The notes: generated from the sequence alone by a model not told the origin. A DNA stretch of 64,000 bases from Vreelandella boliviensis LC1 (GCF_000236035.1 NZ_JH393259.1:458721-522720); one strand, 5' to 3'. Shown: positions 44,982-53,587, counted from the stretch's first letter. Translations and numbers: made by a program.

Positions 44982-45803
44982 TTAGTCTGAAGGTGGATGC
45001 TTTCCCTCATGAAAGCCAGAAGCCTCTCCACTTAGTGCATCAAACCAATCCAACGTGGTATGCAGTGACACCACGCTACCCACTATTAGTAGCGTAGGCG
45101 GTTTAATGTGGCCCGCCAAGAAAGCATCTGGCAGCGTAGACAAAGTACCTACGTGGGTAAGTTGCTGTCGGGTTGTCCCCTGTTCAATTAGCGCCAGCGG
45201 CGTTTCTGGCGCTAAGCCGTGCTCAACCAGCGCCTGGCTGATCACATTAACGCTGCCTAACCCCATATAGAACACCAAGGTTTGCCCGGGCCGCGCTAAC
45301 GCATCCCAATCAAGCTCACACTCGCCTTGCTGTAAATGCCCAGTGACAAAACGCACCGACTGGGCATGATCGCGATGGGTTAAAGGAATGCCTGCATATG
45401 CCGCACAGCCTGATGCCGCCGTCACCCCTGGAATCACTTCCACACTCACTTGTGCCGCCACCAGCGCCTCGAGCTCTTCTCCGCCACGGCCAAAAATAAA
45501 CGGGTCCCCGCCTTTCAAGCGCACGACGCGTTTACCTTGCTGAGCCCACTTTACAAGCGCTTGATTAATACCTTCTTGAGGAACGCTATGCAGTGAGCGT
45601 GCTTTACCAACATAGAAACGCTGCGCCTGTGGCGGTATAAAGGCGACAATTTCATCGCTAACCAAACGGTCATACAGCACCACTTCAGCTGACTGCAGGC
45701 GCTTATAAGCTTTTAGCGTTAATAACTCTGGATCGCCTGGGCCGGCGCCCACTAGGCTTACCAAGCCATATGGCTGAGACGTTTGCTTTCGTGCTGCTTC
45801 CAA
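44982..45803 (-). CDS. cobA: Uroporphyrinogen-III C-methyltransferase
   Basis: SUMT uses two SAM to make precorrin-2 for siroheme or cobalamin. VSLVGAGPGDPELLTLKA, VVLYDRLVS, RLKGGDPFIFGRGGEE, VIPGVTAASGCAAYAGIPLTHR and the LEQGTT-type C-terminal region are intact. The frame runs up to 45959, but the first 52 codons are AT-rich and lack homology. I chose a TTG at 45803 with GGGGTGG upstream, giving 273 residues, the single-domain CobA length. The CysG-type dehydrogenase/ferrochelatase domain is absent, so another enzyme must complete siroheme. Confidence 0.9.
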   Translation of the reverse strand: MEAARKQTSQPYGLVSLVGAGPGDPELLTLKAYKRLQSAEVVLYDRLVSDEIVAFIPPQAQRFYVGKARSLHSVPQEGINQALVKWAQQGKRVVRLKGGDPFIFGRGGEELEALVAAQVSVEVIPGVTAASGCAAYAGIPLTHRDHAQSVRFVTGHLQQGECELDWDALARPGQTLVFYMGLGSVNVISQALVEHGLAPETPLALIEQGTTRQQLTHVGTLSTLPDAFLAGHIKPPTLLIVGSVVSLHTTLDWFDALSGEASGFHEGKHPPSD

Positions 45804-45904
45804 GAAACCACCCCAGGAATAAAAAAAGTTTTTGATATGCCAAAAAGTAATTAATTTTACCACTAAATGCCAATAACGCCTTGTCTGTTGCTTAGAATAC
45901 AATC

Positions 45905-45935
45905 GAATATATATAAAAATAGAACATATATATTC
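45905..45935. repeat. AT-rich perfect inverted repeat upstream of cobA
   Basis: GAATATATAT and ATATATATTC are 10-base arms around an 11-base spacer. It lies about 100 bp upstream of the chosen cobA start, between divergent cobA and the diguanylate cyclase gene. It may be an operator or only AT-rich promoter DNA. Confidence 0.4.
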
Positions 45936-46048
45936 TAAAAAAATATAGATAATAGCCATTTTGTCTGCAATGGCTTACATCCTGATTACATATTTAGGTC
46001 TAATCTTCACGATCGAATTTAAATTGGCATATGTTTGGAGATTCACGC

Positions 46049-46951
46049 ATGCCCGTGAATGATATAGACGCACCCGAGCGAGTCAGTGCAGACCACCTTG
46101 TTGCCCACATACCAGGCGTTATCTTTCAGTTCCACCGCGCTCGCAATGGCCATATGCGGTTCCCCTATTTAGAGGGCGGCGGCGCGGCTCTTAAACATAT
46201 TGACTGCGACCTGCTCGCGCAAAATGCTGGCCAGCTGGTTGAGCAACTGACCGGCAACGACCACCCCAGGATAATGTCGGCGATCGAACGCTCGGCCCGC
46301 TGGATGCTGCCTCTCACGACACGCTTTCGACTACCGTTTCCTAAAGACAAACCTCACTGGATTGCGGTGAGCGCCAAGCCCAAGCCCGTCGTCGATGGTG
46401 TTCAGTGGAACGGCATAATGATGGATATTAGCCATCAGGTCGGCGAAGAACAGCGGCTTCGCAAGCTATGCGATACAGACCCCCTGACTCAACTGCCCAA
46501 TCGGCGCAAACTGATGATGCACTTAACCCATGTTGCATCGTTGAGTACCCGTCATGGCACACCGCTCTCCATCATGATGATCGATATCGATCACTTTAAA
46601 CGCCTTAACGACCGTTGGGGCCATCTGCATGGCGATGACGTACTTAAACAGCTGGCAACTCACGCCCAGTCGCTACTGCGTTGTGAAGACATGATTGCCC
46701 GGCTGGGAGGAGAAGAGTTTATGGTCGTGCTGCCGCTCACGCCGCTGCAGCCATGCCATGCACTTGCCGACCGCTTACGCCAAGCCATCAGTGTATGCGA
46801 CTTTGGCATGGGTCCGGGCCAGGTGACGTTGAGCATTGGGGTTGCCGAGTATCGCTGTGGTGAACCCCTCACCAGTTTGATCGAGCGCGCCGACCAAGCG
46901 CTGTATAGTGCCAAAGACGTTGGTCGCGACTGCGTTTGCCATCTACGCTAA
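46049..46951 (+). CDS. Diguanylate cyclase with N-terminal PAS-like domain
   Basis: The C-terminal half (about 140-300) is a GGDEF domain with DTDPLTQLPNRRKL, the metal motif MMIDIDHFKRLND and the active-site signature GGEEF at about 220-224. An inhibitory I-site RCED lies five residues before it, so product feedback is likely. The N-terminal half (about 20-135) reads as a PAS sensor. No membrane segment is seen, so it is cytosolic. I chose the ATG at 46049 because GGAG lies eight bases upstream. It should make cyclic-di-GMP. phhB starts 29 bp after its stop. Confidence 0.92.
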   Translation: MPVNDIDAPERVSADHLVAHIPGVIFQFHRARNGHMRFPYLEGGGAALKHIDCDLLAQNAGQLVEQLTGNDHPRIMSAIERSARWMLPLTTRFRLPFPKDKPHWIAVSAKPKPVVDGVQWNGIMMDISHQVGEEQRLRKLCDTDPLTQLPNRRKLMMHLTHVASLSTRHGTPLSIMMIDIDHFKRLNDRWGHLHGDDVLKQLATHAQSLLRCEDMIARLGGEEFMVVLPLTPLQPCHALADRLRQAISVCDFGMGPGQVTLSIGVAEYRCGEPLTSLIERADQALYSAKDVGRDCVCHLR

Positions 46952-46980
46952 AAGGGATAACCAAATACAGGGGCCAAACG

Positions 46981-47319
46981 ATGACCACGCTAGCCGACGC
47001 TATTTGCGAACCGTGCAGCAAAAATGCTCAGCCGTTAAGCAAAAATGAAGCCCAAGAGCGGCTAAAAAGCCTCAGCCAGTGGCAGATTGTCGAGCACGAT
47101 GGCATCATGAAGCTGTCGCGAAGTTTTAAATTCCGTGACTTTGCCGGCGCATTGGCATTTACCCAACGCGTTGGCGATATTGCAGAGCCGGCGGGCCATC
47201 ACCCCGTTATCGTGACTGAGTGGGGCAAAGCCACCATCACGTGGTGGTCTCACGCTATCAAAGGCCTGCATGTTAATGACTTCATTCTTGCCGCCAGAAC
47301 CGACGAGGTAGCCGACTAA
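46981..47319 (+). CDS. phhB: Pterin-4a-carbinolamine dehydratase
   Basis: PhhB recycles the pterin cofactor of aromatic amino acid hydroxylases. The 112-residue protein has the family motif EPAGHHPVIV and WWSHAIKGLHVNDFILAA. I chose the ATG at 46981 with AGGGG upstream; the frame overlaps the end of the cyclase gene if started at 46936. The stop codon directly abuts the ATG of the aminotransferase. This resembles phhB-phhC of the Pseudomonas phh operon, but phhA is not here. Confidence 0.93.
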   Translation: MTTLADAICEPCSKNAQPLSKNEAQERLKSLSQWQIVEHDGIMKLSRSFKFRDFAGALAFTQRVGDIAEPAGHHPVIVTEWGKATITWWSHAIKGLHVNDFILAARTDEVAD

Positions 47320-48510
47320 ATGTTTGAGCATATTGAGCGAGTCCCAGGAGACGCCATTCTCGGGCTGATCGAAGCCTTCAAAAAGGATACCAATCCGCAA
47401 AAGGTGGATTTAGGTGTTGGTGTTTACCGCGATACCCAAGGCAACACGCCGGTAATGCGCGCCGTTAAGGAAGCAGAAGCTCGCCTGCTCAAGAATGAAA
47501 CGACGAAAACCTATATCGGTTCTCACGGCGCGCCTAGCTATGGCGAAGTAGTGCTTCCCATGGTACTAGGCACTGAGTCACCGGTACTAAAAGCCAACCG
47601 TGCCAGTGCGACGCAGTCGCCTGGCGGCACCGGTGCTTTGCGCTTAGCAGCTGACTTTATTTCCTCCCAGCTGCCGGGCAAAGGGATTTGGGTAAGCGAC
47701 CCCACATGGCCCAACCACCACGGTATTTTTACCGCGGCAGGTATTGAGCTGCACAAGTATCCTTACGTTGATCCCGATAACCGTCTCGATTTTGACGGTA
47801 TGCGCGCAGCGCTAAAAAGCATTCCAGAAGGCGATGTAGTGGTACTTCACGCCTGCTGCCACAACCCTACCGGGTTCGATCTTTCCCACGACCAGTGGCA
47901 AGAAGTGCTAGAGATTGTCCGTGAGCGCAAGCTACTACCGCTGATCGACTTTGCCTATCAGGGCTTTGGCGAAGGTTTGGATGAAGATGCTTACGGCGTT
48001 CGCCTGCTGGCGGAGAACCTCGACGAAGCGATTATCACCAGTTCCTGCTCGAAGAACTTCGGTATTTATTGTGAGCGTACCGGCTGCTTGATCATGGTGG
48101 CAAAAGACAGCGAACAGATGGATAACATCCGCTCGCAGGTCGCGATCGTGGCACGTGAAAACTACTCAAACCCGCCTGCTCATGGCGGCGCTATCGTCAG
48201 CGAGATTCTCCACGACCCAGAGCTAACAGCGCTATGGCGTGAAGAACTCACCGAAATGCGCGATCGCATTAACACCCTGCGTCGCGACTTCGTCGAAGCG
48301 TTGAAGCCCTATGGACTGGACGAAAAGTACGCCTGCGTAGCCGAGCAGCGCGGCATGTTCTCCTACACTGGCTTAACGCCGGAACAGGTAGATCGTCTGC
48401 GCGATGAGTTTGGCATCTACATGGTGCGCTCGGGGCGCGCCAACGTAGCGGGCTTCTCCCACGAGAACCTGCCCTACTTGGCCAAAGCTATCGCCGCTGT
48501 AAACGACTAA
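47320..48510 (+). CDS. Aromatic/aspartate aminotransferase (class I)
   Basis: The 396-residue PLP enzyme matches the AspC/TyrB/PhhC group: VDLGVGVYRDTQGNTPVM, SPGGTGALR, WPNHHGIF, HACCHNPTGFD, the cofactor Lys at about 245 in SSCSKNFGIYCERTG and the C-terminal RSGRANVAGF with the substrate carboxylate Arg. It transfers amino groups from aromatic acids or aspartate to 2-oxoglutarate. Contact with phhB suggests the tyrosine/phenylalanine-degrading PhhC role, but AspC-type activity cannot be excluded. A terminator follows at 48533. Confidence 0.93.
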   Translation: MFEHIERVPGDAILGLIEAFKKDTNPQKVDLGVGVYRDTQGNTPVMRAVKEAEARLLKNETTKTYIGSHGAPSYGEVVLPMVLGTESPVLKANRASATQSPGGTGALRLAADFISSQLPGKGIWVSDPTWPNHHGIFTAAGIELHKYPYVDPDNRLDFDGMRAALKSIPEGDVVVLHACCHNPTGFDLSHDQWQEVLEIVRERKLLPLIDFAYQGFGEGLDEDAYGVRLLAENLDEAIITSSCSKNFGIYCERTGCLIMVAKDSEQMDNIRSQVAIVARENYSNPPAHGGAIVSEILHDPELTALWREELTEMRDRINTLRRDFVEALKPYGLDEKYACVAEQRGMFSYTGLTPEQVDRLRDEFGIYMVRSGRANVAGFSHENLPYLAKAIAAVND

Positions 48511-48532
48511 CGTCCAAGCATTACCGTACTAC

Positions 48533-48560
48533 AAACGCCCAGGTCTTCCTGGGCGTTTTT
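48533..48560 (+). terminator. Rho-independent terminator after the aminotransferase gene
   Basis: AAACGCCCAGG and CCTGGGCGTTT form a perfect 11-bp stem with loop TCTT and a T-run. Confidence 0.93.
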
Positions 48561-48613
48561 GTGTGCAAGGCGCTTGACCGATTAGTCAACAATTCGGCAC
48601 ACTCAGCGTTGCC

Positions 48614-48623
48614 TTGTATACAA
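48614..48623. promoter_or_regulatory. Candidate operator TTGTATACAA before the NCS2-type permease gene
   Basis: This perfect 10-bp palindrome lies 24 bp upstream of the permease ATG, where a repressor would block initiation. TTGTATACAA is typical of GntR-family operators. No GntR gene is adjacent, so the regulator would be encoded elsewhere. Confidence 0.5.
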
Positions 48624-48647
48624 CACACCATAATTAAGAGGCTTATC

Positions 48648-50132
48648 ATGGCGGCTGCCAGCACCCACTACCCCTGGTACAAAAAAGAAGATACCGACGC
48701 GTTCTTCGCCCTGTTCCAAAATAACATTGCCAACTTTGTGATTATCGCCATCACCATGCTGGGCATGGGCTTCCCCTCCTCTATTGTATACGGCCAAGTG
48801 CTTCCGGGTGCTGCGGTAGCGGTTATGGTGGGTAACTTCTACTACGCCTGGAGCGCGGCAAGGCTGGCACGCAAAGAGAACCGCGCCGATGTCACAGCGC
48901 TCTCTTACGGTATCTCAACGCCGGTCATGTTCGTGTTTCTATTCGGCGTACTGCTACCCGCCAAACAGCTCACCGGTGATGCAGAAATGGCCTGGAAAGT
49001 GGCGGTCGCCGCCTGCTTTATAAGCGGCGCCATCGAAGCCGCGATCAGCGTGATTGGCCGCTGGGTGCAGTATCACCTGCCGCGTGCCGCCATGCTGGGT
49101 GCCGTTGCCGGTGTCGCACTGACATTTATCGCCGGTGAAATGCTGTTCAAAACGCTGGAAATGCCGATTATTGGTCTGCTGGTGTTAGCGATCATCATTG
49201 TTGGCCTGGTCGCAAGAGTGAGCATGCCGTTTAAGCTGCCTACCTCGCTATTCGCCATTATCGTTGGTACCGCCATGGCCTATTTAATTGGCGACGCCGG
49301 TACCGAGCGCTTTAGCGATGCATTTACTCATTTAGGTTTTTATCCACTACTCCCCAACCTAGCCTGGTTTGAAGGGCTTGGATTGCTGCTGACCAGTATG
49401 CTTGCGGTACTCACAGTAGTGCTACCGATTACGCTCTATAACGCCATTGAGACGATGAACAACGTCGAGGCGATGGAAGCTGCAGGCGATAAGTACGATG
49501 TGCGCGAGTGTCAGGCAGTCGATGGTGCAGGCACTATGATTGGTGCGCTATTTGGTGGCGTCTTTCCTACCACGGTCTATATTGCTACCGTGGGGGCCAA
49601 GTGGATGGGCGCAGGCCGGGGCTACAGCCTTCTCAACGGTGCCGTGTATGCGCTAGCCACCATGTTCGGCTTAATCGCTGCCCTGGCCGCGATTATTCCC
49701 GTTTCAGTGGTCGCACCGATTTTGGTCTTTGTCGGCATGTCGATGATTGCCACCGCGTTTCAAGCCAATGACACGCGCTACTACCCCGCCGTGGCGCTGG
49801 CCATGCTGCCCTACTTCGCCAACTATGTGATGACGCGTTTTAACCGCGGAGCTGGCGAGGTCGTCACCGACATCTCTAGCGCCATTGTGGTAATGGGCCA
49901 AGGGGCCATGTTTATGGCCATTCTGCTCGGTGCGATGACGGTGTCAGTGATTGACCACCAATTTCGACGCGCGGCTGCCTTTGCTACCATTGCCGCTGGC
50001 TTTTCGTTCGTCGGTCTGATGCACGCCCCCGAACTGTCACTCAATGCCGCCCCAGAGTTCGTGATCGGCTACTTAGGCATGGCACTGCTGTTTATCTACT
50101 TCTCCTTTCAAGAAGCTTCGCGACTGCGTTAA
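48648..50132 (+). CDS. NCS2/AzgA-related nucleobase permease-like membrane protein
   Basis: The protein (494 residues from the ATG at 48648, preceded by AAGAGG) has about 12-14 membrane helices and the fold features of solute carrier family 23/26-type permeases: ADVTALSYGISTPVMFVF and TLYNAIETMNNVEAMEAAGDKYDV, then DGAGTMIGALFGGVFPTTVYI. It is distantly related to the two NCS2-type permeases in the salvage cluster, but I cannot name a substrate; purines, xanthine or an organic anion are possible. Its stop codon and that of the convergent MATE gene share TTAA. A 10-bp palindrome near the start suggests inducible control. Confidence 0.8.
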   Translation: MAAASTHYPWYKKEDTDAFFALFQNNIANFVIIAITMLGMGFPSSIVYGQVLPGAAVAVMVGNFYYAWSAARLARKENRADVTALSYGISTPVMFVFLFGVLLPAKQLTGDAEMAWKVAVAACFISGAIEAAISVIGRWVQYHLPRAAMLGAVAGVALTFIAGEMLFKTLEMPIIGLLVLAIIIVGLVARVSMPFKLPTSLFAIIVGTAMAYLIGDAGTERFSDAFTHLGFYPLLPNLAWFEGLGLLLTSMLAVLTVVLPITLYNAIETMNNVEAMEAAGDKYDVRECQAVDGAGTMIGALFGGVFPTTVYIATVGAKWMGAGRGYSLLNGAVYALATMFGLIAALAAIIPVSVVAPILVFVGMSMIATAFQANDTRYYPAVALAMLPYFANYVMTRFNRGAGEVVTDISSAIVVMGQGAMFMAILLGAMTVSVIDHQFRRAAAFATIAAGFSFVGLMHAPELSLNAAPEFVIGYLGMALLFIYFSFQEASRLR

Positions 50133-51475
50133 TTGACGAATCCCGCCTGCCGATGCGGGCGGGATAAAATGCGCCGCATGACTTGCCACGCCATTAAGCC
50201 CGCTAACAGGTTACCCACGGCGGCGCCCGCCGCCAGCCCCCACCAGCCGAAGAACTGCGAGCCCAGCCATAGGCAGGGCAAATAGCAAATAAACAGCCGA
50301 GCGCTGGATAACAGCATCGCTCGCAGCGGCCAACCTAGCGCATTGCCCGCCGAAACCACTAGCATACAGACACCCAGTGCTGTGTAGCTGGGCAGCAGAA
50401 AGCGAATCAGCAGTGTCAGCTCGTTTTGCACCTCGGGGTTGCCCGCTAAGGCCATGGCTAGCCAGGGTGCTCCTAGCGCCAGGAATACACCCAGACCTAA
50501 TTGCCAAACTAGCGCGACCTTAACTGACAAACGCATAAGCTGCTGTATCTGCCCCCAATCACCAGCACCATAGCAGCGGCCTAACCAGGGCGGCAGCGAC
50601 ATGGTCATGGCCAGAATAACCATCAGTGAGAGTGTTTCCAAACGACTCGCCAAGCCCCAGGCCGCCACTTCACTTTCACCTAAGCCTGCCACCACTGAAA
50701 TTGCCAGCATCGCCGCCAAGGGCGGCATCAATTGGCTGACCATAGCGGGGGCGGCAATGCCCGTAAACGGCCGCCACGACTGTTTCGCCTCTGGCCACAG
50801 CCCCTGTTGAGATGCCCACTGACGTTTGAATAATTTACGCGAGGTCACCAACAGCCCCACAGAGAAGGCAATGGCGGTTGCCCAGGCAGCGCCAGGTAAC
50901 CCCCAGCCTTCCCAATTACCTACTCCAAAAATCAGCAAAGGGTCGAGCACAAGGTTAACAAGGCTACTAAGCACCATCATTTTGCCCGGTAACCGGGTAT
51001 CCCCATGGGCTCGAAACACGCTGTAGCTAAAATAGAGCAGCGCCCCCAGCCAAGCAGATAACAGCTGCGGGCCCCAGTAGATACGGATATACGAGAGCGT
51101 GGTTACATCCGCCCCCAGTAGCTGAAAAATGGGCACATGGAATAGCCACAAAGCGACCGCTAACACACCGATAACGCCACCGCCGGCCATTAACACCAAA
51201 CTGCTTAAGCGCCTCGCTCGCCCCCCTTCCCCTGCGCCTAGCGCCCGGGAAATAAGTGCGGCAATAGCAATGCCCATGCCCACCTGAATGCCAATAATTA
51301 AAAATGACAGCGGAAAGGTGAACGACTGCGCAGCTAGCTGTGCAGTACCCAAACGGGCAATAAAGGCGCTATCAACAAGTTGAAAACCCAATAGCGCTAA
51401 CACTCCGATGGCCATCGGCCAGGTTTGGCGCCATAGGGTTATCGCCAACTCTTTTTGATGTATGACAGCTGCCAA
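50129..51475 (-). CDS. MATE family efflux transporter
   Basis: The protein has 12 membrane helices in two pseudo-symmetric MatE halves: AITLWRQTWPMAIGVLALLGFQLVDSAFIARLGTAQLAA starts the first (shown in parts: AITLWRQTWPM and VDSAFIARLG), and LSVVAGLGE with PPWLGRCYG marks the second. It should export cationic drugs or metabolites by Na+ or H+ antiport. I chose a TTG at 51475 because AAGGAGAGAG precedes it; the frame extends to 51565. Substrate unknown. It converges with the NCS2-type permease and overlaps it by 4 bp. Confidence 0.88.
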   Translation of the reverse strand: MAAVIHQKELAITLWRQTWPMAIGVLALLGFQLVDSAFIARLGTAQLAAQSFTFPLSFLIIGIQVGMGIAIAALISRALGAGEGGRARRLSSLVLMAGGGVIGVLAVALWLFHVPIFQLLGADVTTLSYIRIYWGPQLLSAWLGALLYFSYSVFRAHGDTRLPGKMMVLSSLVNLVLDPLLIFGVGNWEGWGLPGAAWATAIAFSVGLLVTSRKLFKRQWASQQGLWPEAKQSWRPFTGIAAPAMVSQLMPPLAAMLAISVVAGLGESEVAAWGLASRLETLSLMVILAMTMSLPPWLGRCYGAGDWGQIQQLMRLSVKVALVWQLGLGVFLALGAPWLAMALAGNPEVQNELTLLIRFLLPSYTALGVCMLVVSAGNALGWPLRAMLLSSARLFICYLPCLWLGSQFFGWWGLAAGAAVGNLLAGLMAWQVMRRILSRPHRQAGFVN

Positions 51476-51527
51476 ACACTCTCTCCTTATTTTGACGGTA
51501 TCAACATTTGGTATGGTTAAACGTAAA

Positions 51528-51557
51528 ACGCCACCGCCCCTTAAAGGGCAGTGGCGT
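51528..51557 (-). terminator. Terminator hairpin after the yceI-type gene
   Basis: ACGCCAC-x-GCCC and GGGC-x-GTGGCGT arms (one mismatch) fold with a six-base loop; on the minus strand a T-rich stretch (TTTACGTTT) follows. Confidence 0.7.
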
Positions 51558-51575
51558 AGACACAACAGTCACAGT

Positions 51576-52160
51576 TTACTGACGAATGCCTTCAAACGTA
51601 ACGTATAGCTCAAGTTCATGCATGGATTCTGGGAAATCGCTCATATCGATTCCATAATCACTCAGGATCAGCGTGGTGCTGCCTTCAAAACCAGCACGGT
51701 AGTTACCCCAAGGGTCATCACCTTCACCCATCAGTGTAACCGGCATTTCAATCTCTTGAGTTTCGCCGTGCAGGGTCAGATCACCTGTCAACACGCCTTC
51801 ATTATCACCCGTTGATTCAAAGCCTGTTGAGCTGAATGTCGCGGTCGGAAACTCGCTAGCATTGAGGAAATCATCACTTAGGAAATGGCGATCACGCTCC
51901 GCGTGGTTGCTGTTCAGGCTATTAACCTGCACTTCAATTTCGGCAGAAGAGGCATCGAGATCGTCAGCATCGTAGGAGAACTGACCATCAAACTCTTCAA
52001 AGCTACCCAGAATATACGAGAAGCCAAGGTGATTAATTTTAAATTGAATAAAGGCGTGCTGGCCTTCGGTATCAATTTGATAGTCAGCTGCCTGCGCTTG
52101 GCTCAAAGGTACCAGCGCTACAGCGGCAATCGCGGATGCAAATGCTGTCTTCTTGAACAT
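51576..52160 (-). CDS. yceI: YceI-family periplasmic protein
   Basis: The 194-residue precursor has a signal peptide (1-24, ending AQA-A) and a lipocalin-like YceI beta-barrel. DYQIDTEGQHAFIQFKINHLGFSYILG and FLNASEFPTATFSST, then LTGDLTLHGETQEIEMPV, are family hallmarks. YceI proteins bind polyisoprenoid or ubiquinone-like molecules and are induced by alkaline or osmotic stress in E. coli. Mature protein is acidic, fitting a halophile's periplasm. It follows the cytochrome b561 gene by about 90 bp, like E. coli yceJ-yceI. Confidence 0.93.
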   Translation of the reverse strand: MFKKTAFASAIAAVALVPLSQAQAADYQIDTEGQHAFIQFKINHLGFSYILGSFEEFDGQFSYDADDLDASSAEIEVQVNSLNSNHAERDRHFLSDDFLNASEFPTATFSSTGFESTGDNEGVLTGDLTLHGETQEIEMPVTLMGEGDDPWGNYRAGFEGSTTLILSDYGIDMSDFPESMHELELYVTFEGIRQ

Positions 52161-52252
52161 ATTGAATTGCTCCTTGCTTTACTTAATAGGCACCGCGGGC
52201 AGGTAGTTATCTTACTCGCGATGTTTAGAAAAAACGTATATGGACAATATTA

Positions 52253-52825
52253 TTACTTTGATGCCTTGTGATCACCAGCTTGGCTATGCAATGGGTTCAG
52301 CATGCGTACCAATGTTTTATGCCGATCTAACCAGTGGTGTTTAAAGGCGGCAAGAGCATGCCCCGCAGCTAACATCATTAATGCTAAAGCAGCGTACCAG
52401 TGAATATCGCCTGCCAAACTGGCTTGATTGGGTAAGCCATACACTAGCGCGGGCACCTCAAACCAACCAAACACACTGACACCCCGACCATTAGCAGTGG
52501 AGATTAAATAACCACTAATCATCACCACTAAAACCAATATGTACAGAAAGATATGACCTAAATGGGCCGCAATAGTTTCTAAACGGCTACCCTCTGCTTG
52601 GGGTGTCGGTTGGACGAAGCGCCATACCAAACGCGCCAGTGTGGCAAACAGCAGCAAGATACCAATTGAGCGGTGTACCCAGGGCCCCTGATTATACCAA
52701 GGATCATAATAGCCCAGATCGGTCATCCACCAGCCCAACGCAAACAGTCCAATAATGGTCAGCGCGCTTAGCCAGTGAAATAGAATACTGATTAACCCCC
52801 ATCCGCTGCGGCTGTTCCACAACAT
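52253..52825 (-). CDS. yceJ: Cytochrome b561 (YceJ/CybB type)
   Basis: This four-helix membrane cytochrome (190 residues from the ATG at 52825; an upstream ATG at 52840 is possible) has heme-ligand histidines in ILFHWLSA, VHRSIGILL and DIHWYAALALMMLAAGHALAAFKHH. Members pass electrons from quinol or superoxide. Linkage to yceI suggests a shared quinone-related function. Only the family, not the exact donor, can be inferred. Confidence 0.9.
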   Translation of the reverse strand: MLWNSRSGWGLISILFHWLSALTIIGLFALGWWMTDLGYYDPWYNQGPWVHRSIGILLLFATLARLVWRFVQPTPQAEGSRLETIAAHLGHIFLYILVLVVMISGYLISTANGRGVSVFGWFEVPALVYGLPNQASLAGDIHWYAALALMMLAAGHALAAFKHHWLDRHKTLVRMLNPLHSQAGDHKASK

Positions 52826-52844
52826 TATGCTATTCCTCATTTTA

Positions 52845-52875
52845 TCTATGACTACTTCTTCTCTATGACTACTTC
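52845..52875 (+). repeat. Direct repeat in the yceJ upstream region
   Basis: TCTATGACTACTTC occurs twice with a 17-bp period (52845-52858, 52862-52875), just upstream of yceJ. The gene-free stretch 52826-53218 is otherwise AT-rich DNA between divergent promoters with nothing else recognised. Confidence 0.6.
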
Positions 52876-53218
52876 AGCTTCGCCAACGCGTTTATCAGAG
52901 CAGGGATTACACTATTCGTTACGTTATTCACCATGCCCAGAACCTTACCGCTATAGGCTACTGAAAACCTCTGAAAAAAGCAGAATATTTCATTCGTAAA
53001 AACCATTGAATAATCGGCTAACAATTTTTACGCAGCGCTTTTGTGAAATGGTCACGACACTTCATTCTAAAAAAGCGAATAATTTAAGAAAATATAAGCA
53101 ATTATATTCAATTTTATTATTTTGTTTGCACGCTTACTATTATTACATGTCCTGAGAGACATCATGCAGCGTCATCAAACAGCTGCACACAAATTTTCTA
53201 TTAGAGAGCGCGCCAATC

Positions 53219-53497
53219 ATGAAAAAAATTACCCTTATCACCGCTATTGCCATGACATTGACTTCTACTGCCGTTCTAGCTGAACAGGGATCTGGCGAAC
53301 TTAACCAAATTGTTCACCCTAGCTCTTCAGCGAATTACAGTACTGACACTTTGCACATGACGCCGGCTGATTTGCCTTTGGTTAACGGCGGTGCAGAGAA
53401 AAACAGCGTTGCTGCTCCAAGCTCGCACATCAATCACTCTTCCAGTAATGAAGACGAGATTGCGGTGTCAGATCTGCACCACCGCAACGCTTCATAA
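53219..53497 (+). CDS. Small secreted protein of unknown function
   Basis: The 92-residue precursor starts MKKITLITAIAMTLTSTAVLA-EQ, a clear signal peptide with a likely SPase I site after Ala21. The 71-residue mature part is Ser/Asn/His-rich (six histidines, no cysteine) with low-complexity SSSAN and NHSSSNE segments, and looks largely disordered. GAGAG lies ten bases before the ATG, and a very strong terminator follows, which supports a real gene. I recognise no family. A metal-binding or stress-related periplasmic role would be speculation. Confidence 0.72.
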   Translation: MKKITLITAIAMTLTSTAVLAEQGSGELNQIVHPSSSANYSTDTLHMTPADLPLVNGGAEKNSVAAPSSHINHSSSNEDEIAVSDLHHRNAS

Positions 53498-53552
53498 AAC
53501 ACATAATGGTTCTTTGCTTGAGCAGCATATGATCCTTTAGGTTTCAGGAATG

Positions 53553-53587
53553 CGAAAAACCCACCTTCATCAAAGGTGGGTTTTTCG
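53553..53587. terminator. Strong bidirectional terminator between the secreted protein gene and metZ
   Basis: Fifteen-base perfect arms (CGAAAAACCCACCTT and its complement) around a five-base loop, with A-run and T-run inside the stem ends, end both convergent genes. Confidence 0.95.

Noticed and set aside
45804..45959. 52-residue N-terminal extension of CobA
   Set aside because: The segment is very AT-rich with no homology to the family, and a TTG with a good binding site at 45803 gives the normal length.
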